This document shows positions 1 through 8,494 of a DNA stretch of 30,599 bases, in pieces. Under the pieces are notes generated by a model. The model worked only from the letters and a program-made list of their open reading frames with translations, did not search any database and was not told the DNA's origin. Source of the DNA: JBARCX01 sp049794535 (GTDB taxonomy: Bacteria > Pseudomonadota > Gammaproteobacteria > Xanthomonadales > Rhodanobacteraceae); NCBI GenBank assembly GCA_049794535.1, contig JBARCX010000308.1, positions 1-30,599 of the forward strand. Reading direction: 5' to 3'. Every line of letters starts with the position of its first letter. Position 1 is the stretch's first letter. Both the position numbers and the translations under genes were made by a program.

Positions 1-2263
1 CCTCCATCACGACGAAGTACTGATTGAGCTGGTTATAGACAGTCGACACGGTGCGTTGACCGAAAGCGTCGTAGAGCACATTGTCGATCTGGTTGGGTGC
101 GAAGCCATAGCGCGCAGCCGTGGGACGATTGAAGTTCACATAGATCTGCAGGCCGTTCTGTTGCAGATCCGAGTTCACATCCGTCATCCGGCTGCGGTCC
201 TTGCCCAGCGCGGTCACCAACTCGGGCACCCATTTGTACAGCGCCTCGGGATCGTCGCTGGTCAATGTGTATTGATACTCGGCCGCTGACGATCGACCGC
301 CAATATGCAGATCCTGTGCCGCCTGCAGGAATAGCTTGGCGCCAGAAACGGCATTGAGCTTCGGGCGTAGACGTTCGACCACTTCCGCGGCGGAAATCTT
401 ACGCTCCGCCAGCGGCTTGAGTTCGATAAACACATTCGCGGTGTTGAGTGCGCGACCACCAGTGAAGCCCGCCACCGAAGCCACCGCCGGATCCTTTTGC
501 ACGATGCCTTGCAGCTGTGCGAGCTTCTGCTCCATCGCCTGAAACGAGATGCTCTGGTCGGCAATGATCTGGCCTATCAAGATGCCGTTGTCCTGCTCCG
601 GAAAGAAGGTCGAAGGCACCAGTTTGATCAGGAACACGTTAAGCACGATCAAGCCGATGAGCGTCAATCCCACCAGCAGCGCATGGTCGAGTACCGCGGT
701 GAGCGATCGGGCATACGCGTTCTTGAAACGCTCGAATTGCCGTTCGTACCACACTGCCCAGCGAGCTTTGGAATGCAATGCGTGCTTGCGGCTTAGCACG
801 TACGCCGCCATGGTCGGCGTGACGGTGAGCGAAATCACCAGCGAAAGCAGGATCGCGACCGAGAGCGTTACAGCGAACTCGTGGAACAACAGACCAACGA
901 TGCCGGGCATCAACAGGATCGGCAGGAATACGGCGATCAACGACAGGCTCATCGAGATCACGGTGAAGCTGACTTCGGCGCTACCCTTCAGGGCAGCCTC
1001 CTCCACATCCATGCCCGACTCGACATGGCGCACGATGTTCTCCAGCACCACCACCGCATCGTCGACGACGAAGCCGGTGCCTATAGTCAGCGCCATCAAC
1101 GAGAGATTGTCGATGCTGTAACCGAGTAGATACATCGGTCCGAAAGTGCCGATGATCGACAACGGTAATGCCACTGCCGGCACCAGAATCGCCCGCGGCG
1201 ATTGCAGGAACACATACACCACACCGATAACCAGCAGCACCGCGATAAACAAGGTGCGCTCGGTATCGTTCACCGCCGCGTTCACCGATTGCGAGCGGTC
1301 AACCGCGATACCGATATGCACATTGCGCGGCAGAGTCGCTTCGATCGACGGCAGCACGTTGCGAATCTGCGCCACGGTCTTGACGATATTTCCACCTGGC
1401 AGCGGATAGACGATCACCAGCACGGCGGGCTGGTTGTTGTAGAGCCCCATGTTGCGGAGGTTTTCTGCGGAGTCCTCCACACTGGCGACGTCACGCAGCA
1501 ACACCGGCGCATTGTTGCGATAAGCGACGACCAGGTCGCGGTAAGGCGCAGCCTTACTGATCTGGTCGTTGGAAAGCACCTCAAAGCGCTGGTCGCCCTG
1601 ATCAATGTGGCCCTTCGCACTATTGGCGTTGGCGGCGCTGATCGCGGCGCGCACATCTTCCAGACCAATGCCGTAACTGTTGAGCTGATCAGGCTCCAAT
1701 TCCACGCGCACCGACGGCAACGCACTACCGCCCAGTGTGATCTGACCCACGCCGTCGACCTGCGACAGCTGTTGCTGGATCACCGAATCGGCCGAATCGT
1801 AAAGCTGCGCACGCGTCAGCGTCTTCGACGTCAACGCCAACACCATGATTGGCGAATCGGACGGGTTATATTCGCGATAGGTCGGGTTATTGCGCAACGT
1901 GGATGGCAAGTCCGCACGTGCGGCCTGGATGGCGGCCTGCACGTCGCGAGCGGCACCGTTGATGTCCCGATTCAACCCGAACTGGATGACGATCTGCGAC
2001 GAGCCCACCGAACTCTGAGAGGTCAGCTCGCTGACATCGGCGATGGTGCCAAGACGCCGCTCCAAGGGTGCGGCCACCGTCGACGCCATGATGTCCGGAC
2101 TGGCGCCCGCCATGCTCGCCTGCACCACAATCACCGGGAAGGTGATATTCGGCAATGGCGCCACTGGCAGCTTGAAATACGCCAGCATGCCGGACAGCAG
2201 GATAGCGACCGCCAACAAGGTGGTCGCCACCGGTCGCTTGATGAATAGCCCCGGGATACTCAC
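1..2263 (-). CDS. mdtC: RND efflux permease, MdtC/MuxC-like (3' end cut by window edge)
   Basis: Inner-membrane RND drug/proton antiporter subunit. I read it by translating the minus strand from a GTG at 2263; 754 codons stay open to the left edge, so roughly the last quarter of a ~1030-residue family member is missing. It begins VSIPGLFIKRPVATTLLAV, the usual cytosolic amphipathic helix plus TM1, has the 'DINGAARDVQAAI' stretch typical of MdtC, and carries the TM4 acidic pair in 'GFVVDDAVVVLENI'. The GTG overlaps the stop of the upstream permease as GTGA, so translation is probably coupled. In E. coli, MdtB and MdtC form one mixed trimer fed by MdtA and open to TolC. The MdtC rather than MdtB assignment comes from N-terminal resemblance and gene order. 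Substrates cannot be told from sequence. Confidence 0.93.
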   Translation of the reverse strand, partial: MSIPGLFIKRPVATTLLAVAILLSGMLAYFKLPVAPLPNITFPVIVVQASMAGASPDIMASTVAAPLERRLGTIADVSELTSQSSVGSSQIVIQFGLNRDINGAARDVQAAIQAARADLPSTLRNNPTYREYNPSDSPIMVLALTSKTLTRAQLYDSADSVIQQQLSQVDGVGQITLGGSALPSVRVELEPDQLNSYGIGLEDVRAAISAANANSAKGHIDQGDQRFEVLSNDQISKAAPYRDLVVAYRNNAPVLLRDVASVEDSAENLRNMGLYNNQPAVLVIVYPLPGGNIVKTVAQIRNVLPSIEATLPRNVHIGIAVDRSQSVNAAVNDTERTLFIAVLLVIGVVYVFLQSPRAILVPAVALPLSIIGTFGPMYLLGYSIDNLSLMALTIGTGFVVDDAVVVLENIVRHVESGMDVEEAALKGSAEVSFTVISMSLSLIAVFLPILLMPGIVGLLFHEFAVTLSVAILLSLVISLTVTPTMAAYVLSRKHALHSKARWAVWYERQFERFKNAYARSLTAVLDHALLVGLTLIGLIVLNVFLIKLVPSTFFPEQDNGILIGQIIADQSISFQAMEQKLAQLQGIVQKDPAVASVAGFTGGRALNTANVFIELKPLAERKISAAEVVERLRPKLNAVSGAKLFLQAAQDLHIGGRSSAAEYQYTLTSDDPEALYKWVPELVTALGKDRSRMTDVNSDLQQNGLQIYVNFNRPTAARYGFAPNQIDNVLYDAFGQRTVSTVYNQLNQYFVVME

Positions 2264-5200
2264 GGCGTGTGCTCGATCGCCTGCTCGGGATTTTTGCGCT
2301 GGAAGCGCTTCGCCAGGCGGTCAAAGAACAGATAAATCACCGGCGTCGTAAACAATGTCAGCATCTGGCTCAAGGCCAAACCACCGATGATCGCCAGACC
2401 GAGCGGCCGACGCAGCTCCGAACCGGTGCCGGTGCCAAGCAACATCGGCAATGCACCAAGCATCGCCGCCAGTGTGGTCATCAGGATGGGTCGGAAGCGC
2501 AACAGCGAGGCTTCGAAAATCGCCTCCGCCGGCGGCTTGCCGTGTTGACGCTCCGCCTCGAGTGCGAAGTCCACGATCATGATCGCGTTCTTCTTGACGA
2601 TACCGATCAGCAACACGATGCCGATGATGCCGATCACATCCAGATCACTGCCCGCGATCATCAATGCCAGCAAAGCACCGATGCCCGCCGAGGGCAGCGT
2701 CGAAAGAATCGTCACTGGGTGGATGAAGCTTTCGTACAGCACGCCAAGCACGATGTAGACGGCAACCAGCGCGGCGATCAGCAGATACACCTCGCTGGAT
2801 AGCGAATCCTGGAACGCCTGCGCGGCGCCCTGGAACGAGGAGGTAATCGATGACGGCAGATGCACCGCCTGCTCGGCCTGATTGACCTCGGCTACCGCCT
2901 TGCTCAGCGAAGCATCCTTGGCCAGATTGAACGAAATGGTGACGGCGGGGAACTGCGCCAGATGGCTGATCACCAGCGGCGACTTGGTGATGTTGATCTT
3001 GGCGATGCCTTTCAACGGCACCTGACCACTGCTGCTGGTCTGACTGGGCAAATACAAATTACCCAGGGATTCGAGCGTCGGCAGGCTCTCCGGCTTGGCA
3101 ACCAGAATCACGCGGTACTGGCTGGATTGATCGAAGATGGTCGATACGATGCGCTGACCCAAGGCATCGTAAAGCGCATTGTCGATCGTTGCCGCCGTAA
3201 TACCGTAGCGTGCGGCCAACTGTCGATTGACCTCGACATTTACGCTCAAACCATCGTTATTCAGATCGCTGGTCACATCGGTAATCGACGTGATCTTCTT
3301 CATGCGTGCGATCAGGTCGGGCACGTATTGCATGAAGGTCTGCTGGTTCGGCCCTCTCAGCACGAACTGGTATTGGTTCGGTGACACAGTGGTGTCGAGC
3401 GTGAGGTCCTGCTCAGGCTGCAGATACAGTCTGATACCCGGAATATTCGCGACCTCCTTCTGCAAATCTCGGGCAATTTCCGCCGCAGTCCGCGAGCGAT
3501 CATCGCGGTCTTTCAGATTGATCAGGAAGCGGCCGTTGTTGAGCGTGGTATTGGTGCCGTCGATACCGACATACGAGGTCAGCCCGACGACGTTCGGATC
3601 TTTGAGAATCGCGTCGGCCAAAGCAGACTGACGCTCTACCATCGCTTTGTACGACACCGAATTGTCGGCAACGCTGATGCCCTGGATCACGCCCACGTCC
3701 TGCACCGGGAACAAGCCCTTGGGGATCGTGATGTACAGGATCACGGTCAACACCACGGTGGCGAGGAATACGAACAGCGTCATCGTCTGGCGCGCCATCA
3801 CAAAGCGCAGGCCACGCTCATAGGCATTCAGCGTTTTTTGGAACAGGCCTTCGCTGATGCGCTCAAACCGACTCGGATGCCGTTCCTTCTGCGCCCGCAG
3901 CAAGCGCGCGCAAAGCATCGGCACCAAGGTCAACGAGACCACACCGGAGAGCACGATGGTCACGGCAAGTGTGACGGCGAATTCACTGAACAGACGTCCG
4001 ATCACGCCACCCATGAACAACAGCGGGATCAGCACCGCGATCAACGAAACCGTTAGCGAGAGAATCGTGAAACCGATTTGCCCAGCACCAATCAGCGCGG
4101 CATTTAGCGGCGTCTCGCCTTCCTCCAGATAACGCACGATGTTCTCGATCATGACGATCGAGTCGTCGACGACGAAACCGGTGGCGATAATCAGCGCCAT
4201 CAGCGAGAGATTGTCGATCGAATAATTGAGCTGGTACATCACCGCCAGCGTGCCAATCAGCGAGACCGGTACGGAGATGCTCGGGATGATCGTGGCCGGC
4301 ACATTGCGCAGGAACACGAAGATCACCAGCACCACTAGCACGATCGCCAGCACCAACTCGAACGCCGCATCGGAAACCGATGAACGGATCACACCGGTGC
4401 TGTCGGAAACGATCTCGACCTTCATTCCCGCCGGCAGCGTGGACTCCAGTTGAGGCAACTCTTTCTTGATCTGGTTGACTGTAGCGATCACGTTCGCGCC
4501 GGGTTGGCGCTGCACGTTGAGCACAATCGCCTGCGTCTTGTTGAACCAGGCGCCCTGCTCCGTGTTTTGTGCGGACTGAGTGACACTCGCAACGTCACGC
4601 AGGAACACCGGCGCGCCGTTCTGGTAAGAGATCACCGTGTTGAGGTAATCCTGCGGGTCCTGAATCTGGTCGTTGCCGTTGATCGTGTAATCGAGTTTCG
4701 GGCCGTCGAAATTACCCTTGGGCTGACTGACGTTGACGTTCGCGATCAAGGAACGCAGATCGTCGATGTTGAGTCCGTAGGCGGCCAGTTTCTGCGGGTC
4801 GGCCTCGACCCTGACCGCGGGCACATTGCCGCCCGCCGGTGTGACCAAGCCAACGCCCGACACTTCGGAAATCTTCGCGCCGAGTCGGTTGTTGGCGACA
4901 TCCTGCAATTGCGGCAGCGACATCGAATCAGACGTAACCGCCAAGGTGAGAATCGGCTGGTCGGCGGGATTGACCTTGGCGTAAGTCGGCGGTGCTGGCA
5001 GGCCGCTGGGCAGCAAACTGTTGGCCGCGTTGATCGCCTCCTGCACGTTCTGCTCGGCAACGTCGAGGTTGAGCGATAGATCGAACTGCAAGGTGATGAC
5101 AGAAGCCCCGGCAGAACTGCTCGAGGTCATCTGCTGCAAGCCGGGGATTTCGCCGAGCTGTACTTCCAGCGGCGCGGTCACCGTGGTCGCCATCACCGTG

Positions 5201-5367
5201 GGGCTGGCACCGGGGTAGAAGGTCTGCACCTGGATCGTCGGATAGTCGACATCGGGCAGCGACGAGACCGGCAGGAAACGCACCGCGACGAGGCCCACCA
5301 ACACAAGGGCGATCATCAGCAGCGACGTAGCCACCGGCCTGAGTACGAACAGGCGGGAAATGTTCAT
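2260..5367 (-). CDS. mdtB: RND efflux permease, MdtB/MuxB-like
   Basis: Full-length (1035 aa) inner-membrane RND permease. It starts MNISRLFVLRPVATSLLMI, with TM1 after a short cytosolic helix, followed by the porter region ('NPADQPILTLAVTS', 'QRQPGANVI', both MdtB-like). The TM4 proton-relay aspartates are D401 and D402 in 'GFVVDDSIVMIENI', and the relay lysine lies in TM10 in 'GIVKKNAIMIVDFA'. It follows mdtA by 18 bases and overlaps the next permease gene by 4 (GTGA), giving the order A-B-C as in E. coli mdtABC or Pseudomonas muxABC. In E. coli the B subunit is thought to do most of the proton work while C handles drug; whether that holds here is inference. No two-component genes (baeSR) are visible, but the downstream end is outside the window. 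Confidence 0.96.
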   Translation of the reverse strand: MNISRLFVLRPVATSLLMIALVLVGLVAVRFLPVSSLPDVDYPTIQVQTFYPGASPTVMATTVTAPLEVQLGEIPGLQQMTSSSSAGASVITLQFDLSLNLDVAEQNVQEAINAANSLLPSGLPAPPTYAKVNPADQPILTLAVTSDSMSLPQLQDVANNRLGAKISEVSGVGLVTPAGGNVPAVRVEADPQKLAAYGLNIDDLRSLIANVNVSQPKGNFDGPKLDYTINGNDQIQDPQDYLNTVISYQNGAPVFLRDVASVTQSAQNTEQGAWFNKTQAIVLNVQRQPGANVIATVNQIKKELPQLESTLPAGMKVEIVSDSTGVIRSSVSDAAFELVLAIVLVVLVIFVFLRNVPATIIPSISVPVSLIGTLAVMYQLNYSIDNLSLMALIIATGFVVDDSIVMIENIVRYLEEGETPLNAALIGAGQIGFTILSLTVSLIAVLIPLLFMGGVIGRLFSEFAVTLAVTIVLSGVVSLTLVPMLCARLLRAQKERHPSRFERISEGLFQKTLNAYERGLRFVMARQTMTLFVFLATVVLTVILYITIPKGLFPVQDVGVIQGISVADNSVSYKAMVERQSALADAILKDPNVVGLTSYVGIDGTNTTLNNGRFLINLKDRDDRSRTAAEIARDLQKEVANIPGIRLYLQPEQDLTLDTTVSPNQYQFVLRGPNQQTFMQYVPDLIARMKKITSITDVTSDLNNDGLSVNVEVNRQLAARYGITAATIDNALYDALGQRIVSTIFDQSSQYRVILVAKPESLPTLESLGNLYLPSQTSSSGQVPLKGIAKINITKSPLVISHLAQFPAVTISFNLAKDASLSKAVAEVNQAEQAVHLPSSITSSFQGAAQAFQDSLSSEVYLLIAALVAVYIVLGVLYESFIHPVTILSTLPSAGIGALLALMIAGSDLDVIGIIGIVLLIGIVKKNAIMIVDFALEAERQHGKPPAEAIFEASLLRFRPILMTTLAAMLGALPMLLGTGTGSELRRPLGLAIIGGLALSQMLTLFTTPVIYLFFDRLAKRFQRKNPEQAIEHTP

Positions 5368-5385
5368 CGGCTCGCGGTCCGCCGC

Positions 5386-6651
5386 TTACGAAGCTTGAGA
5401 GGCGGAGGCAGAGGCGGAACCGTGCTTCCGCTTCCCACTCTGCGACTGCGCACCTGCCGCGGATGAAGCCGATGCCGGAGCACCGCCTGCGTCAGCCGAC
5501 TTCGCCGCGGCGACCTTTATCTTGGCGCCATCGCTCAAGCGATCCATGCCGTCGGTGACGACGGTCTGGCCTGCCGTGAGGCCCGACAGAATCACCGTAT
5601 TCTTGCCGTCGCTCGGGCCCTGGGTCACTTTGTGCACCGAGACAGTTTGATCATCGTTGACCAGATAGACGTAATCACCCGGCGCGCCGCTTTGCACCGC
5701 AGGTGTCGGCACCAACACCGCTTGCTGAAGGGTGTCGACCAACAATTTGACGTTGACGAACTCGTTCGGGTACAGCGCTTCGTCGTCGTTGGGGAACGTC
5801 GCGCGCAGGGCTACCGTACCGGTACTGGTGGCCATCTGATTGCTGAGTGCGTACAGCGTGCCCGTGGCGATTTGCTTGGTGTTGTCGCTGTTATACGCCG
5901 TGACCGTCAGCTTGGTATCGGCGCTATTGAATCGCTGCAACACTTTGCTCAGCGAGTTTTGCGGTACGGTGAATTGCACCGTCGTCGGCTTCATCGTGGT
6001 GATCGTCACGATGCCCGGCGAGGTCGACTGCGTCACGTAGTTGCCCGGATCGACCAGGCGCAGACCCACCCGCCCAGCCACCGGCGCGGTGATGTGGCAA
6101 TAGGCAAGATCGAGATCGTACTGCGCGATGCTCGCCAGGTCGGCTTTCACTGCAGCCTCATCCTGCTGGACGGTGAACTGCTGGTCGACATAGGTCTGCT
6201 CGGCGATCGACTTCTGCTCGTGCAGCTGCGTGTAACGGGCAAGGTCGGTACGGGCTTGTGCAAGGCTCGCCTGATCCTTGGCCAATTGGGCCTCGGCCTG
6301 CTGCTTGCTGATCTCGTACTGGCGCGGATCGATCTGGGCGAGGAACTGCCCTTTCGTCACATCCTGGCCTTCCTGATAACCCACTGCAGTCAAATAGCCA
6401 CTCAATTGCGGCAATACGTTGACGGTGGCCACGGGTGTCACCGTGCCCAGCTCACTCAGAATTTCCGGCATATCACCCAGGGTTGCGGCGGCCACGCTCA
6501 CCACTTGCGGCGGCGTGCCTCTTTGAGGCTTCGCGCCAGTCAAGAGATGGAACACGACCAGGACAATCGCCGCAATGATGACGATCGCAGCGATGAGCAC
6601 ACCGCGCTTCTTCTGAACATGTCCGGTTGCTCGTGGGGTGTCGGTGCTCAT
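5386..6651 (-). CDS. mdtA: Efflux periplasmic adaptor subunit, MdtA/HlyD family
   Basis: Membrane-fusion protein joining the RND permeases to an outer-membrane channel. The N-terminus has a basic stretch (QKKRG) and one hydrophobic anchor (VLIAAIVIIAAIVLVVF). Then come the lipoyl half-motif 'GYLTAVGYQEGQDVTKGQFLAQIDP', an alpha-hairpin rich in Gln/Ala/Lys, the second lipoyl half ('ITAPVAGRVGLRLVDPGNYV'), a beta-barrel and a C-terminal membrane-proximal domain. The tail is a low-complexity Ser/Ala stretch with KRKHG. I chose the ATG at 6651 (421 aa) because GGAG sits six bases upstream; the longer ORF from 6675 adds eight residues and has no ribosome site. It is the first gene of the mdtABC operon. 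Its promoter should lie in the 440-bp gap upstream, but I could not pick one. Confidence 0.94.
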   Translation of the reverse strand: MSTDTPRATGHVQKKRGVLIAAIVIIAAIVLVVFHLLTGAKPQRGTPPQVVSVAAATLGDMPEILSELGTVTPVATVNVLPQLSGYLTAVGYQEGQDVTKGQFLAQIDPRQYEISKQQAEAQLAKDQASLAQARTDLARYTQLHEQKSIAEQTYVDQQFTVQQDEAAVKADLASIAQYDLDLAYCHITAPVAGRVGLRLVDPGNYVTQSTSPGIVTITTMKPTTVQFTVPQNSLSKVLQRFNSADTKLTVTAYNSDNTKQIATGTLYALSNQMATSTGTVALRATFPNDDEALYPNEFVNVKLLVDTLQQAVLVPTPAVQSGAPGDYVYLVNDDQTVSVHKVTQGPSDGKNTVILSGLTAGQTVVTDGMDRLSDGAKIKVAAAKSADAGGAPASASSAAGAQSQSGKRKHGSASASASQAS

Positions 6652-7093
6652 AACCATCTCCAGGTCTTTGCTCATTCAAGAGCACTTTCATTTGTCGAAA
6701 CAGAGTCACCCGACGCGGCACATTCGTCGTCAGCAGACTGTCAGTGTGCGTTTAGCGGCACATAGTTCATGCAGTCATCAGGTTTTTTTCTTTTGGGTGC
6801 TCACGTTGCCTCGCTCGAGGCATGCAGGGGAATTCTGTGCATTCAAGAGGGAGGTGTGGAATCAGTAACATGGGATGCCAGCGCCATGTGTGACAAGGCA
6901 GAGTGTTGCGAGACCATCAGCACGACCATCGATAGGAATAGCACAGACTATTCACACCGGATGTGTCTACGGTGACTTCTGGCACATCTATCGACGTCAT
7001 GATCATCGGGGAAGGGTGCCTTAACGCGCCTGGCGGCAAAACGTTGACCACACACGTGATGAGATCCTCTCTCGTTCGTCTCCCAAGTGCCTC
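6652..7093. other. Gene-free stretch upstream of mdtA
   Basis: About 440 bases with no convincing gene on either strand; the short open frames here lack ribosome sites and family resemblance. It must hold the mdtABC promoter and the 3' end signals of the flavoprotein gene at 7094. A GCCTCGCTCGAGGC palindrome (near 6809-6822) lies next to a T-rich run (6783-6794). The run precedes the palindrome on the plus strand and becomes A-rich on the minus strand, so this is not a normal intrinsic terminator. I see no good -35/-10 pair. Confidence 0.5.
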
Positions 7094-8344
7094 CTACGAT
7101 CTAGGCGCCCCTGCCTCAAGCCAGCGCGTCGCCCCGCGACCAGCGAGTAAGCCACTGGCAAAACATGCCGTCAACAGATAGCCCCCTGTAGGCGCCTCCC
7201 AGTCGAGCATTTCACCGGCAAAGAACACACCGGGGCGTGTGCGCGACATCAGGTTCTCGTCCAGCGCCTCCAGCCGGACACCACCCGCGGTACTGATCGC
7301 TTCCGCCATGGGACGCGGCGCACGCAAGCGCAACGGGAGCGCTTTGATCTGTGTGGCCAGCGCATTCGGAGCCGCCAGCGTCGGCTTGTCGGTGAGCTCG
7401 AAGACCAGCGCGCATTTCACTGGGTCGAGCCCGGCGCGGCGCCGCAGCCAGTCACCGATGCTGTGCTTACCGCGCGGTGCCCCGAGTCGTTCGGCGAGCA
7501 CGGCCTGGGTGTAGCCCGGCGCCAGATCGAGGTGTAGCCGCGCTTCGCCTTGCGAAGCTATCTGCTCTCGCAATTCGGCACCGATCGCATAGATCAGGCT
7601 GCCTTCGATGCCGTACTCGCTGAGCACGCACTCCCCCTGGCGCGTGTGCGCGACACCGTGTCGATCAACCCAATGCGCAACGATGGCCTTCAAGGGTGCG
7701 CCCGCAAAGCGGGTGATCAAGTGTTCGCTCCACGACATCTCGAAACCGCAGTTGGCCGGTTGCAACGGCGCCATATCGATACCGACCTGCTGCAGCGGTG
7801 CTACCCACCCACCATCTGTACCGAGCTGCGGCCAGCTCGCCCCACCGAGTGCGAGAACCAACGCATCGGCATGCACAGCACGCTCGCCGTCCGCAGTAGC
7901 AAAATGCAATGCGCTGTCGTCGTGCCAACCGAGCCAGCGATGATGCATGTGAAACCGCACGCCACTCGCATGCAATCGGCGTACCCAACCACGCAGCAAC
8001 GGCGCCGCTTTCAGATCGACTGGAAACACGCGGCCGGAACTGCCGACGAAGGTTTCTACACCCAACCCACTTGCCCATGCACGCAGCGCATCCGCATCGA
8101 AGGCACGTAACCAGTGTTCGATCTCAACGTGACGCTCACCGTAGCGCTCTACGAAACGCGCAAAGGGTTCGCCATGCGTGAGATTGAGTCCACCTTTGCC
8201 AGCGAGCAGAAACTTCCGGCCGACCGAGCCCATGCTGTCGTACAGATCGACTTGTGCGCCAGCGGCGCACGCCACTTCGGCCGCCATCAAGCCGGCCGGG
8301 CCGCCACCAATAATTGCCACGCGGGATGAAGATATTTGCGTCAT
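7094..8344 (-). CDS. NAD(P)/FAD-dependent flavoprotein, HI0933/BaiN-like (PP_4765 type)
   Basis: A 416-residue FAD-dependent oxidoreductase of the HI0933-like family. The N-terminal Rossmann motif is 'VAIIGGGPAGLMAAE' (GGGPAG at residues 13-18), followed by the family signature 'GRKFLLAGKGGLNLTH'. Near the C-terminus 'STAGGVRLEALDENLMSR' and 'PGVFFAGEMLDWEAPTGGY' form the second flavin-contacting region. The BaiN relative reduces bile-acid intermediates in gut bacteria, but most members have no known substrate, so no reaction is assigned. The start at 8344 is the first ATG of the frame and has no obvious ribosome site. It lies downstream of the protease gene on the same strand but is separated from it by a strong terminator, so it is probably transcribed alone. 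Confidence 0.9.
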   Translation of the reverse strand: MTQISSSRVAIIGGGPAGLMAAEVACAAGAQVDLYDSMGSVGRKFLLAGKGGLNLTHGEPFARFVERYGERHVEIEHWLRAFDADALRAWASGLGVETFVGSSGRVFPVDLKAAPLLRGWVRRLHASGVRFHMHHRWLGWHDDSALHFATADGERAVHADALVLALGGASWPQLGTDGGWVAPLQQVGIDMAPLQPANCGFEMSWSEHLITRFAGAPLKAIVAHWVDRHGVAHTRQGECVLSEYGIEGSLIYAIGAELREQIASQGEARLHLDLAPGYTQAVLAERLGAPRGKHSIGDWLRRRAGLDPVKCALVFELTDKPTLAAPNALATQIKALPLRLRAPRPMAEAISTAGGVRLEALDENLMSRTRPGVFFAGEMLDWEAPTGGYLLTACFASGLLAGRGATRWLEAGAPRS

Positions 8345-8408
8345 ATCTACATGGTCGCATGATCGCGCCGCGCAATCAGGTCATCGTCGATCAGGCCTAG
8401 CAAATAAG

Positions 8409-8436
8409 AAGGCCCGATCGTTACCGACCGGGCCTT
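8409..8436 (-). terminator. Intrinsic terminator of the sedolisin gene
   Basis: On the minus strand, AAGGCCCGGTCG pairs with CGATCGGGCCTT around a GTAA loop. This gives a 12-bp stem with one G-U wobble and a GNRA-type tetraloop, followed by CTTATTTG. It lies about 60 bases past the protease stop codon. The stem plus T-rich tail supports rho-independent termination in the minus direction. Confidence 0.85.
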
Positions 8437-8452
8437 TAGTTCGCGAATACCC

Positions 8453-8494
8453 TCATGTGCGCACCTTCATGTGCGCACATGCATTCAGCTGAAT
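8453..8494. repeat. Short direct repeat and two adjacent perfect palindromes
   Basis: TCATGTGCGCAC occurs twice (8453-8464 and 8468-8479). ATGTGCGCACAT (8469-8480) and ATTCAGCTGAAT (8483-8494) are perfect 12-base palindromes in a row. The second one ends on the last base of the protease stop codon. They sit between the protease gene and its terminator and would form stacked small hairpins at the mRNA 3' end. Confidence 0.65.

Noticed and set aside
1202..2248. Long plus-strand open frame (348 codons) opposite the mdtC-like gene
   Set aside because: It is the reverse complement of a well-recognised RND permease. Its translation is Arg/His/Gln-rich with no domain, as expected of an antisense shadow in GC-rich DNA.
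5632..6765. Plus-strand open frame (377 codons) opposite mdtA
   Set aside because: Composition is Arg/His/Asp/Leu-rich without recognisable motifs, and it lies opposite a clear adaptor gene. Shadow frame.
6783..6822. T-rich run next to a GCCTCG/CGAGGC hairpin as a terminator
   Set aside because: The T-run is on the wrong side of the stem for the plus strand and becomes an A-run on the minus strand.
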